From contig RECT01000233.1 in NCBI GenBank assembly GCA_007693875.1, positions 1-20,024 of the forward strand: 20,024 nt of DNA, given 5' to 3'. A program made the position numbers and the translations under genes. The notes beneath the pieces are model-generated. The model worked only from the letters and a program-made list of their open reading frames with translations, was not told where the DNA came from and searched no databases. Every line of letters begins with the position of its first letter. Position 1 is the first letter of the stretch. Positions 1 through 7,410 of this stretch are shown in pieces. The DNA is from Spirulina sp. DLM2.Bin59 (lineage in GTDB: Bacteria; Cyanobacteriota; Cyanobacteriia; Cyanobacteriales; Spirulinaceae).

Positions 1-25
1 ATTGCAGCGGTTCCGCCCAGTCCGT

Positions 26-127
26 CGGGGATTGAAATCCCCGCCTCATAGCGAAAACCCGTTAAAACGGGTTCTGGAGTGGGCTTCAGCCCACTTTCGC
101 TATGAGCCAAGAACTTTAGTTCTTGGC
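26..127. repeat. Composite nested-hairpin repeat (REP-like element)
   Basis: Five perfect inverted repeats are packed into about 100 bases. CGGGGAT/ATCCCCG (26-32/37-43) comes first. A 12-bp outer stem CTCATAGCGAAA/TTTCGCTATGAG (45-56/95-106) encloses two inner hairpins, ACCCGTT/AACGGGT (57-63/66-72) and GTGGGCT/AGCCCAC (79-85/88-94). A 10-bp hairpin GCCAAGAACT/AGTTCTTGGC (106-115/118-127) follows directly. This folds as a three-way junction flanked by two stems, in single-stranded DNA or RNA. Such structures resemble REP-type or IS200/IS605-derived non-autonomous elements. No transposase gene is visible here, so that origin is inference. It lies downstream of the leftward cyclase gene. Confidence 0.8.
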
Positions 128-223
128 GGATCAGGGTTTGGCAAACGCATCCCCAAAAATCTTGAATTTTGCCTGACCGAATTTTGTATCAGATTTTTTT
201 TTGAACAAGCGGTAAGGCCGGAG

Positions 224-2809
224 TTACTTCGTCAGCATCGTATGAATACCGTCCCATTCCTCCGGCGGCGGGCTTTCCAGATAACGGGCGCAACGGTGCA
301 GGTGGATCGTGATCGGCGTATCCCGGGGCCGCAGTTGAGCCGCCTGCTCAAAATGGGCGATCGCCCCCCGAAAATTCCGCTCCAAATAAGCCTCCCGCCC
401 CTGGTGGTACAGTTCCAAAAAATCCAACAACACCGGATCAAGGCGATCAGGGCGGCGATCGATCAACTCATAGATTTTCACCGCCTTACTCTTCCCCTTC
501 ACCCGCGTTAAATCCAACTCCCGCACCAACAGCCGCTCCTCTCCCCGACAAGCCCGGTAAGTCGATTCGCTGATCAAAATATCGCAACCATACTCCTTCG
601 TTAAACTCTCCAACCGGGAACTCAAATTCACCCCATCCCCAATCACCGTATAATCCATCCGCCGCTGGGAACCAATATTCCCCGCCACCACCTCCCCCGA
701 ACTAATGCCAATACCAAACCGGATCTGAGGTTGGCGACTAAACAGCCGCGATTGATTAAACTCCGCCAACCGATGGCGCATATCCAAAGCCGACTCCACC
801 GCCAGCCCAGCATGGTCATCAAGATGCAACGGCGCACCAAACACCGCCATCAACGCATCACCAATAAACTTATCCAACGTGCCACTGTGGTTAAACACCG
901 ACTCCACCATAGTTTCAAAATAACTATTCAGCAACGCCACCACCTCCGTTGCCTCCAAATTTTCCGTCATCGTCGTATAGCCACGAATATCGGAAAACAG
1001 AATCGTCACATCCTTGCGTTCCCCCACCATCAACTTGTCATCCCCCGCCGCCATCACCTGATCCGCAACACTGGGATTCATATAGCGGTAAAGCGTCGAT
1101 TTCATCCGCTTTTCACTGCTGATATCCTCCAAAATCACCAAACCCCCTCGCACATCCCCCTCCGGATTCGTGAGGGGATTGACGGTTAAATTGACGCTGC
1201 GCTCAAAGGGTTTGAGATCCGCCCGATTACCGCTGGGGTTTTTATCACCCCTTAAATACTGATCTGGACTACATAAAGGATCATTCCAAGGCACATAGGC
1301 ATGGGGATCCAGTTCGCTGGGAATCGCCAACACCGCATTAAATTCCCCCAGAGAACGACTGAGGGCGATCGCCCCCCGCAACGTCTGCTCCGGCACATAA
1401 TGCTTCGCGCCATTTTGCAAACTATCCACCAGCCGAAACTTTAAATGTTCAATGGGGAAAATATCCCACACAAACCGGCTAATAATTTTATATTCCCACA
1501 GGGGGCGAATTTTGGGATCATACAATTGGGATTCCTCCAACCCCAAAAGCTCCAACGCCGCATCATTAATCGTCACAATCCGCCCCTCTAAATCCGTCGA
1601 AACCACCGCATCAGAAAGGCTTTGCAGCATATCCTTTTGATACTGCTTTTCCGTCAGCACCGTTTCAAACAGTTTGGCATTTTCCAAAGCAATTCCCGCC
1701 TGAATATTAAACGCCTGCATAAACTCTTCATCGGAACTGCTAAAACTACCCTCATTTTCCTTATTAATTAACTGCGTCACCGCAATCAGTTCCCCATTGG
1801 AATTAAACACCGGCATACAAAGAATGCTTTGCGTCCGATACCCGGTGCGGCGATCCGTCGAAGGATCAAACCGCGAATCTTGATAGGCATCGGGAATATT
1901 AACAATCTGCCCCGTCGAAGCCACATAACCCGCAATCCCCCGGTTAGCGGGAATGCGAATTTCCAGCATTTCACTACTATCCGCCGTCGCCACCTTGCTC
2001 CACAGTTCCCCCGTTTCCCGACTGAGCATAAACAGCGTACTGCGATCGGCCTTCATCAGGCGGCGGGCCTGCTCCATCACCGATTTCAGCGTCGCATCGA
2101 GATCCAAACTTTGCCCCAAGCTCGAAGTCGCTTTGAGCAATGCCGCCGCCCCCCGTTGGTTGCGGGCCGCCAAATAAAAGGATTGACAGGTTTCCAGAAT
2201 AATCGCAATGGAATCGGCAAAATCCTGAAACCGCTGCTCATCTTCCTGATCAAAGGGCTGACCATCAGCCTTATTGATCAACTGCACCACCGCCACCACC
2301 TGATCCCCACTGCTGACGATGGGCATACAGAGGATCGTTTTAATCGGATAGCCCGGAATCATGTCAATTTCCGGGCTGTAGAGGGGATGGTCAGTGACGT
2401 TGGCAATGTTGAGCGTGGTTTTTTTCGCCGCCACATGGCCCGGAATCCCGACATTAAAGGGCAGACGGAGATGGCGGGAATCCGTTTGATCCGTTTCGTT
2501 GAGCTTGGCCCACAGTTGCCCGCTTTCGTTATCAACAAGGAAAATCAGCGTGCGATCGGCTTGGAGAATCTGGCCAATTTTGAGGGTAAACGCATCCATC
2601 ACCTGCTCTAGCATACTTTCTAGAGCTTCGTTATTAATCATGTCCAATGCCCGCAGGAACTGCTGAAATTCAGCGGTGATGAAGTCCAGGAGGCAAATAA
2701 ACTCGTTAATGGAGAGGTCTTTGACGCGATCAGTGAGGATGCTGGTGCGATTCAGCTTGGTGAGTTGCGTCAGGGAGGCGAGGATGCTGCCAGTATTCGT
2801 TAATGGCAT
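224..2809 (-). CDS. cyaB: CyaB-type class III adenylate cyclase (GAF-GAF-PAS-cyclase)
   Basis: This protein makes cAMP from ATP and is probably soluble. Its 861 residues match the layout and length of Anabaena CyaB1/CyaB2: GAF-A (about 66-212), GAF-B (about 230-382), PAS (about 390-565), cyclase domain (about 590-785), then a TPR-like helical tail (about 793-840). Both GAFs keep the NKxnFx3DE signature (from N179 and N349) that marks cyclic-nucleotide-binding GAF domains. In the catalytic domain the two metal aspartates are D607 (FSDIRG) and D651 (GDALMA). The adenine-selecting pair is K647 and T721, the Lys/Thr pair of CyaB1 rather than the Lys/Asp of other cyclases. The transition-state residues are N728 and R732. 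In this family cAMP activates through GAF-B and sodium acts on GAF function; both are family knowledge. No strong ribosome-binding site precedes the ATG. It is divergent from the TspO-like gene. Confidence 0.95.
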   Translation of the reverse strand: MPLTNTGSILASLTQLTKLNRTSILTDRVKDLSINEFICLLDFITAEFQQFLRALDMINNEALESMLEQVMDAFTLKIGQILQADRTLIFLVDNESGQLWAKLNETDQTDSRHLRLPFNVGIPGHVAAKKTTLNIANVTDHPLYSPEIDMIPGYPIKTILCMPIVSSGDQVVAVVQLINKADGQPFDQEDEQRFQDFADSIAIILETCQSFYLAARNQRGAAALLKATSSLGQSLDLDATLKSVMEQARRLMKADRSTLFMLSRETGELWSKVATADSSEMLEIRIPANRGIAGYVASTGQIVNIPDAYQDSRFDPSTDRRTGYRTQSILCMPVFNSNGELIAVTQLINKENEGSFSSSDEEFMQAFNIQAGIALENAKLFETVLTEKQYQKDMLQSLSDAVVSTDLEGRIVTINDAALELLGLEESQLYDPKIRPLWEYKIISRFVWDIFPIEHLKFRLVDSLQNGAKHYVPEQTLRGAIALSRSLGEFNAVLAIPSELDPHAYVPWNDPLCSPDQYLRGDKNPSGNRADLKPFERSVNLTVNPLTNPEGDVRGGLVILEDISSEKRMKSTLYRYMNPSVADQVMAAGDDKLMVGERKDVTILFSDIRGYTTMTENLEATEVVALLNSYFETMVESVFNHSGTLDKFIGDALMAVFGAPLHLDDHAGLAVESALDMRHRLAEFNQSRLFSRQPQIRFGIGISSGEVVAGNIGSQRRMDYTVIGDGVNLSSRLESLTKEYGCDILISESTYRACRGEERLLVRELDLTRVKGKSKAVKIYELIDRRPDRLDPVLLDFLELYHQGREAYLERNFRGAIAHFEQAAQLRPRDTPITIHLHRCARYLESPPPEEWDGIHTMLTK

Positions 2810-2983
2810 AAGCTGTGAATCGCTATGGGCGTAAAAACCGGTTCCGGGCCGATCATAACAGGCTTTTTTGGCAGACGGTTGTGATTTGCGTCGGATTCGG
2901 GGTTTTTACGGAGCAGGTTGAGCCGTCAGGCGATCGCCCCCAATCATTTCGCTTTTTGAGATTGATACAATCAGGGTAAAGTT
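2810..2983. other. Divergent intergenic region, cyaB / TspO-like gene
   Basis: This 174-bp stretch separates two divergent start codons and must hold both promoters. A TACAAT hexamer at 2966-2971 could be a -10 for the rightward gene, but it would leave only a very short leader and has no good -35. No CRP-like palindrome or repeat stands out. Confidence 0.4.
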
Positions 2984-3817
2984 ATGCCAAAAGCCAAGAT
3001 GCATCCCCCCGAAGTAAACCCATCAACCCCCAAAACTCAGAGCGGGAGGATCGCCCCCCTATTGACCCTCATCAGTATTATTGCTGCTTTTGGGATCAAT
3101 GTTTGGTCGAATATTAATCCCATGGGGGGGCGATCCATTGGCGCGATCGCCAATACCACCTTTGCCGGGGTGCTGATTACCCCCGCCAATTATGCGTTTA
3201 TTATTTGGGGATTAATTTATCTCGGTTTAATGGTGTTTGGGGTTTATCAACTGTTGCCGGGAGGGGGCGATCTGCCTACGGCAGGCTTGCGCCAACGCTC
3301 CCATTTAAACCCCGTCCGCTATGGCATCATCATCAGTTCTCTCGCCCAAATCGGTTGGGTTTTCCTCTTTCTGGGGCAATTCTTTTGGGGATCAATGGTG
3401 GCAATGGCGGTGATTTTAATCGCCCTGATCTGGAGTTATGGCCAACGCCGTCAACAGCCCATGCCAATGGGGCGAGAGCGTTGGTGTGTGGATCGCCCCT
3501 TGAGCCTCTATCTCGGTTGGATTGCGGTGGCGACGATTGTCAATGGGGCGACGGCTCTCTATAGTTCCGGCTGGACAGAGTTGGGGCTAGGGGCCACGGC
3601 CTGGACTGGCATCATGATGGCCATTGCGACGGCATTGGGAGGGGCGATCGCCCTTTATTACCGCGATGCCATTTTTCCGGGGGTATTCATCTGGGCATTG
3701 GTGGCGATCGCCCTTCGCCATAGCGAGAATCTCCCCCTCGTCATTGTGGCAATTTTTGGCGTTGTAGGGTTAGGGGGGGCGATCGTTTGGAGTCAGCGGC
3801 GCAGGTTTCCGGGTTGA
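2984..3817 (+). CDS. TspO/MBR-like (tryptophan-rich sensory protein-like) membrane protein
   Basis: This is a 277-residue polytopic inner-membrane protein with about eight hydrophobic segments (roughly 23-42, 60-90, 112-131, 134-151, 173-192, 205-225, 230-245, 250-269) and eleven tryptophans. The stretch around 66-85 (P67, then FIIWGLIYLGLM) resembles the P-x-F-x-x-W-x-x-LY-x-LM signature of TspO/MBR proteins, which bind porphyrins and cholesterol-like ligands. Classic TspO has five helices and about 160 residues, so this is at best the longer cyanobacterial branch annotated as tryptophan-rich sensory protein. Ligand and function are not known. The loop between helices 2 and 3 (about 92-106) is encoded by a palindromic repeat, which suggests an in-frame insertion. 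An alternative start at codon 6 exists. It is convergent with tsaB. Confidence 0.75.
   Translation: MPKAKMHPPEVNPSTPKTQSGRIAPLLTLISIIAAFGINVWSNINPMGGRSIGAIANTTFAGVLITPANYAFIIWGLIYLGLMVFGVYQLLPGGGDLPTAGLRQRSHLNPVRYGIIISSLAQIGWVFLFLGQFFWGSMVAMAVILIALIWSYGQRRQQPMPMGRERWCVDRPLSLYLGWIAVATIVNGATALYSSGWTELGLGATAWTGIMMAIATALGGAIALYYRDAIFPGVFIWALVAIALRHSENLPLVIVAIFGVVGLGGAIVWSQRRRFPG
3266..3300. repeat. Palindromic dispersed-type repeat inside the TspO-like gene
   Basis: The core CTGCC-TAC-GGCAG (3272-3284) is palindromic, and its surroundings (GGCGAT before, GCTTGCGCCAACG after) resemble a short repeat frequent in cyanobacterial genomes. It is read in frame and encodes a Gly/Pro-rich loop between the second and third membrane helices, a permissive position. 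Membership of a repeat family is from memory and was not searched. Confidence 0.55.
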
Positions 3818-3826
3818 GCGATCGCC

Positions 3827-3846
3827 GGGCGAAAAATTTTTCGCCC
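3827..3846. repeat. GGGCGAAAAA/TTTTTCGCCC palindrome at a convergent junction
   Basis: This is a perfect 10-bp inverted repeat without a loop, between the ends of the TspO-like gene and tsaB. It could act as a bidirectional transcription terminator, with the A/T run inside the stem giving U-runs on both strands. It belongs to the same family as the copies at 7378-7405, 16785-16806 and 17435-17469. Confidence 0.75.
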
Positions 3847-3900
3847 CTACACAAATCTAGGCATCTCTCCTCAATGATGACATGATAATTCTTGACCAGC

Positions 3901-4518
3901 CTATACCGGGTGTTGGCCGTAAAAGGGTTGTGCCTGGGCCCAATGGGGACGATCGCCCCCTTCATAACCCATTGCTCCCAAGGTAAATAATGCCCCCACT
4001 GTATGGCCCAACTGTTCCCCAGCCGTGACCCGTTGGCAAGGTTGGGGGAATGTCGCCACGGTATGCTCCCACTGTTCCGGGGTGTAGCGATCGTCCCCTT
4101 GGGCAGTTTCGACCCCTTGGGGCGTGATGTGATAAATCCCCCCAAATAATTCCCCCCGTCGGGCGGGATAATCCACCGCGATCCAAGGCGTGGAAAATGC
4201 CGCAGCTTGGGCAGATTGCCAGGCCACAGTGGCGAGGGTGGAAAAGGCAAAAAGGGGAATCTGTAACTGTTGGGCCAGGGTGCGGGCCGTCACCATGCCG
4301 ATGCGTGTGCCAGTGAAGCCGCCGGGGCCTTGGGCGATCGCGATGAAGGCTAAATCCTGCCAAGTTTGGGGGGGGAGAAAATTTTGCAGATAATCGTGAA
4401 GATCCGTAGAGAGCGATCGCCCCAAATCCCAAACCTGAACCTGTTCAGGCTCCAAACCCGTCCCTTTCGCTAAACCGAGTTCTGTGGTGGTGGTTTGTAA
4501 TGCTAGGCCGTATCCCAT
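3901..4518 (-). CDS. tsaB: tRNA threonylcarbamoyladenosine biosynthesis protein TsaB
   Basis: TsaB is the non-catalytic partner of TsaD in the TsaB-TsaD-TsaE complex, which transfers threonylcarbamoyl to A37 of tRNAs reading ANN codons in the cytoplasm. The 205-residue protein has the ASKHA-fold N-terminus (LALQTTTTELGLA, 5-17) and the family signature IAQGPGGFTGTRIG at 61-74, close to the usual GPGSFTGxRxG. The C-terminal half is variable, as is normal in this family, and the length is slightly below the usual 220-235. The ATG is not preceded by a clear Shine-Dalgarno sequence. It is divergent from hisG with 96 bp between the starts, and convergent with the TspO-like gene. The other t6A genes are not in the window. 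Confidence 0.93.
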   Translation of the reverse strand: MGYGLALQTTTTELGLAKGTGLEPEQVQVWDLGRSLSTDLHDYLQNFLPPQTWQDLAFIAIAQGPGGFTGTRIGMVTARTLAQQLQIPLFAFSTLATVAWQSAQAAAFSTPWIAVDYPARRGELFGGIYHITPQGVETAQGDDRYTPEQWEHTVATFPQPCQRVTAGEQLGHTVGALFTLGAMGYEGGDRPHWAQAQPFYGQHPV

Positions 4519-4614
4519 GGAGGTTGCTCGTAGAGGCGATCGCGCTTTCTCAAGCTACCACAGCCTAGGGTATTCTGAAGATTCCCCCCCTCAGCAATCA
4601 GCCGTAAAACTGCC

Positions 4615-5259
4615 ATGCTCACGATCGCACTGCCCAAGGGCGCACTGCTCAAAGACACGATTAAACTGTTCCAAGCCGTTGGCCTCGATTTCAGCCTCTT
4701 CCTCGATGGCCAAACCCGCCAACTGCAAATCACCGACCCCACCGGCCAAGCCCGCGCCCTCCTCGTCCGGGCCCAGGATGTGCCGGTTTATGTGGAGTAT
4801 GGTCAAGCTCAGTTAGGGGTAGTGGGCTACGATGTGCTGCAAGAGAAACAGCCGGAGGTGGCGCAGTTGGCCGATCTCGGCTTTGGCGGCTGTCGTCTTT
4901 CTGTTGCCGTTCCCGCCGCCAGTGGCTACCGTTCTTCCTTGGAATTGCCCCCCCATGGTCGCGTTGCTTCCAAATTTGTCCATTGCGCCCGGGATTATTT
5001 CCGCCAGTTGGATCTGCCGGTGGAGATTATCCCCCTTTCCGGTTCAGTGGAGTTGGGGCCAATTACCGGGATGTCCGAGGCGATCGTTGATCTGGTCTCT
5101 ACCGGTCGCACGCTCCAGGAAAACGGCCTGATTGAAATTGATGTGCTATTCCAAAGCACCGCCCACCTCATCGCCCATCCCCTCAGCTATCGCATTGATG
5201 CCGCTGCCCTTAACCATTGGGTCGAAAAAATTCGCGGTCTGGCATTGGCGACGGTGTAG
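4615..5259 (+). CDS. hisG: ATP phosphoribosyltransferase, short form (HisG)
   Basis: HisG condenses ATP with PRPP to phosphoribosyl-ATP, the first and committed step of histidine synthesis. The 214-residue length and absence of the C-terminal ACT-like regulatory domain mark the short form, which needs the HisZ subunit for activity and histidine feedback; hisZ is not in this window. Visible motifs are the N-terminal LTIALPKGAL (2-11), the EYGQAQLGVVGYDVL strand (61-75) and the PRPP-binding segment ELGPITGMSEAIVDLVSTG (146-164), which ends in the DLVSTGRTL loop. The start is the only sensible ATG. It stands alone, not in a his operon, which is usual for cyanobacteria; hisC lies 13.5 kb away. 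Confidence 0.96.
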   Translation: MLTIALPKGALLKDTIKLFQAVGLDFSLFLDGQTRQLQITDPTGQARALLVRAQDVPVYVEYGQAQLGVVGYDVLQEKQPEVAQLADLGFGGCRLSVAVPAASGYRSSLELPPHGRVASKFVHCARDYFRQLDLPVEIIPLSGSVELGPITGMSEAIVDLVSTGRTLQENGLIEIDVLFQSTAHLIAHPLSYRIDAAALNHWVEKIRGLALATV

Positions 5260-5312
5260 CTTTGTAGCTCTGTAGGGTGGGCAACGCCCACCATAACCTA
5301 GCAACGCCCACC
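5255..5312. repeat. GGTGGGC/GCCCACC dispersed-type repeat after hisG
   Basis: Directly after the hisG stop, TGTAG occurs three times at 8-bp spacing (5255-5275). It runs into the inverted repeat GGTGGGC-AAC-GCCCACC (5276-5292), and the right arm GCAACGCCCACC is repeated exactly 20 bp later (5301-5312). The arrangement resembles a small dispersed cyanobacterial repeat. The hairpin could help end hisG transcripts, but no U-run follows it. Confidence 0.65.
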
Positions 5313-5475
5313 GACGGGGAGAGCTTGGCGGAATTCTGAGAATTCTGTTAAATTTAGTTAAGAAACCTTGGCCATCGTTGCCAACCTTCTATAGAAAATT
5401 CTGCTTTAAACCCGATTTTCGCCGCGCTAGGCGGCCTCCTAGCCCATTGATCATCCACTAGAGATTGTTAAGCTT
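5313..5475. promoter_or_regulatory. ftsH2 upstream region with leader hairpin
   Basis: The region holds a GAATTCTG direct repeat (5331-5338 and 5340-5347), an AT-rich stretch (5345-5405) and a hairpin GCTAGG-CGGCCT-CCTAGC at 5426-5443, 32 bp before the ftsH2 start. No confident -35/-10 pair and no Shine-Dalgarno sequence is seen. The hairpin would lie in the 5' untranslated region if transcription starts in the AT-rich part, and its role is unknown. Confidence 0.4.
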
Positions 5476-7362
5476 ATGAAATTTTCCTGGAGAATCATCC
5501 TACTTTGGACATTGCCAGCCCTTTTGGTGGGCTTTTTCTTCTGGCAGGGTAGCCTTGCCGGCAATGCCAATGATGCCGGCAGCAACACCGCCAGCACCCG
5601 TATGACCTATGGGCGTTTCCTTGAATATGTGGATGCCGGTCGGGTGAAAAGTGTGGATCTCTACGAAGGCGGCCGCACGGCGATCGTCCAAGCCGTTGAT
5701 CCGCAACTGGATAGCCGGATTCAAACCCTCCGGGTAGACCTCCCCAGTAATGCGCCGGAATTGGTGGCACAATTGCGCGAGAAAGGGGTGGCCCTGGATT
5801 CCCACCCGATGCGCACCGATGGGGCAGTGTGGGGCTTTTTGGGGAATTTGATTTTCCCCCTCTTGCTGATCGGTTCGTTATTCTTCCTGTTCCGCCGCTC
5901 TAGCAATATTCCCGGCGGCCCTGGCCAGGCGATGAACTTTGGCAAATCCCGCGCTCGGTTCCAGATGGAAGCAAAAACCGATGTGATGTTTGATGATGTG
6001 GCGGGGATTGATGAGGCTAAGGAAGAACTGCAAGAGGTGGTGACGTTCCTCAAACAGCCGGAACGGTTTACCGCTGTGGGCGCTCGCATTCCCAAAGGGG
6101 TGCTACTCATTGGGCCGCCGGGAACGGGTAAAACCCTGTTGGCAAAGGCGATCGCTGGTGAAGCAGGCGTGCCTTTCTTCAGTATTTCCGGTTCTGAATT
6201 TGTGGAAATGTTCGTCGGTGTCGGGGCTTCCCGCGTTCGCGATCTGTTTAAGAAAGCCAAGGAAAACGCCCCCTGCTTGATCTTTATTGATGAAATTGAC
6301 GCGGTGGGTCGCCAACGGGGGGCCGGCATCGGCGGCGGTAACGATGAGCGGGAACAAACCCTCAACCAACTGTTAACGGAAATGGACGGGTTTGAAGGCA
6401 ATACCGGCATTATTATCATTGCCGCCACGAACCGCCCCGATGTCCTGGATTCGGCGTTAATGCGTCCCGGTCGCTTTGACCGTCAGGTGATGGTGGATGC
6501 GCCGGACTTTAAGGGGCGTTTGAAGGTGTTGGAAGTCCACGCCCGCAATAAGAAACTTTCCCCCGATGTGTCCTTAGAGGCGATCGCCCGCCGTACCCCC
6601 GGCTTTAGTGGGGCTGATCTGGCCAACCTCCTCAACGAGTCCGCCATTCTCACCGCCCGCCGCCGCAAGGAAGCGATCACGATTTTAGAAATTGATGCCG
6701 CTGTGGATCGGGTCGTGGCGGGGATGGAAGGCACGCCTTTGGTAGATAGCAAGAGCAAGCGGTTAATTGCTTACCATGAAGTGGGCCATGCGATCGTTGG
6801 TACTTTGATCAAAGACCATGATCCGGTGCAAAAAGTCACCCTGATTCCCCGGGGTCAAGCCCAAGGCTTAACCTGGTTCATGCCCAATGAAGAACAGGGG
6901 TTAACCACCCGCGCCCAACTCCTGGCCCGGATCTGCGGTGCTTTGGGGGGTCGTGCTGCTGAAGAGGAAGTCTTCGGAGATTCGGAAGTCACCACCGGGG
7001 CCGGTGGGGATCTGCAAATGGTGGCGGGGATGGCTCGCCAAATGGTGACGCGGTTCGGGATGAGTGATTTAGGCCCCCTTTCTTTGGAAGATCAAAGCGG
7101 TGAGGTATTCCTCGGCAATGGTTTCATGAACCGGTCTGAATATTCAGAAAAAATTGCCACCCGCATTGATGCCCAAGTGCGGGAGATTGCCGAAAATTGC
7201 CACCAGCGATCGCGCCAAATCATCCGCGAAAATCGCGTCGTGATTGATCGCCTCGTTGATCTACTCATCGAAAAAGAAACCATCGATGGGGAAGAGTTCC
7301 GCCAAATCGTCGCGGAATACACCGAGGTTCCCGATAAAGAACAGTTTATTCCCCAACTGTAG
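5476..7362 (+). CDS. ftsH2: ATP-dependent zinc metalloprotease FtsH, FtsH2 (Slr0228) type
   Basis: This is a membrane-anchored AAA+ protease of the thylakoid that, with FtsH3, extracts and degrades damaged D1 during photosystem II repair. It has 628 residues: membrane helices at about 5-24 and 120-139 flanking a lumenal domain, then the AAA module and peptidase. Walker A is GPPGTGKT (213-220), Walker B LIFIDE (268-273), the second region of homology AATNRPDVLDSALMRPGRFDR (316-336) and the pore motif around FVEMFVGVG (242-250). The zinc site is HEVGH (434-438) with D512 as third ligand. The N-terminus MKFSWR, the FRRSSNIPGGPGQAMNFG segment and the C-terminus EQFIPQL agree with what I remember of Synechocystis FtsH2, so I prefer FtsH2 over FtsH1, 3 and 4. 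It is convergent with the regulator at 7411, with a palindrome between them. Confidence 0.97.
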   Translation: MKFSWRIILLWTLPALLVGFFFWQGSLAGNANDAGSNTASTRMTYGRFLEYVDAGRVKSVDLYEGGRTAIVQAVDPQLDSRIQTLRVDLPSNAPELVAQLREKGVALDSHPMRTDGAVWGFLGNLIFPLLLIGSLFFLFRRSSNIPGGPGQAMNFGKSRARFQMEAKTDVMFDDVAGIDEAKEELQEVVTFLKQPERFTAVGARIPKGVLLIGPPGTGKTLLAKAIAGEAGVPFFSISGSEFVEMFVGVGASRVRDLFKKAKENAPCLIFIDEIDAVGRQRGAGIGGGNDEREQTLNQLLTEMDGFEGNTGIIIIAATNRPDVLDSALMRPGRFDRQVMVDAPDFKGRLKVLEVHARNKKLSPDVSLEAIARRTPGFSGADLANLLNESAILTARRRKEAITILEIDAAVDRVVAGMEGTPLVDSKSKRLIAYHEVGHAIVGTLIKDHDPVQKVTLIPRGQAQGLTWFMPNEEQGLTTRAQLLARICGALGGRAAEEEVFGDSEVTTGAGGDLQMVAGMARQMVTRFGMSDLGPLSLEDQSGEVFLGNGFMNRSEYSEKIATRIDAQVREIAENCHQRSRQIIRENRVVIDRLVDLLIEKETIDGEEFRQIVAEYTEVPDKEQFIPQL

Positions 7363-7377
7363 TAAGCAGCATCCTTG

Positions 7378-7405
7378 GTAGGGGCGAAAAATTTTTCGCC
7401 CCTAC
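7378..7405. terminator. 28-bp perfect palindrome, probable bidirectional terminator
   Basis: GTAGGGGCGAAAAA pairs perfectly with TTTTTCGCCCCTAC (7378-7391/7392-7405), the longest copy of the GGGGCGAAA…TTTCGCCCC family in the window. It fills the 48-bp gap between the convergent ends of ftsH2 and the multidomain regulator. Position and a G+C-rich stem with A/T runs suit a bidirectional terminator, although the T-run is inside the stem rather than after it. Confidence 0.65.
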
Positions 7406-7410
7406 ATCAG

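Noticed and set aside
26..127. tRNA or tmRNA gene in the folded region
   Set aside because: The stems do not have cloverleaf lengths, and there is no T-loop, anticodon arm or CCA-type acceptor.
187..223. Terminator for cyaB in the run of T at 193-201
   Set aside because: The run is T on the plus strand, so it is A in the leftward transcript, and no stem precedes it.
2..511. Rightward open frame of 169 codons at the left edge
   Set aside because: It runs through the nested-hairpin repeat and then antisense to the well-supported cyclase gene; no recognisable protein features.
1829..2611. 260-codon frame antisense to cyaB
   Set aside because: It is opposite the conserved GAF domains and has the Arg/His-rich composition typical of a shadow frame.
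3741..4250. 169-codon leftward frame overlapping tsaB
   Set aside because: It overlaps tsaB in another frame and crosses the 3827-3846 palindrome; tsaB has clear family motifs.
5721..6428. 235-codon frame antisense to ftsH2
   Set aside because: It lies opposite the AAA domain, one of the most conserved stretches in the window.
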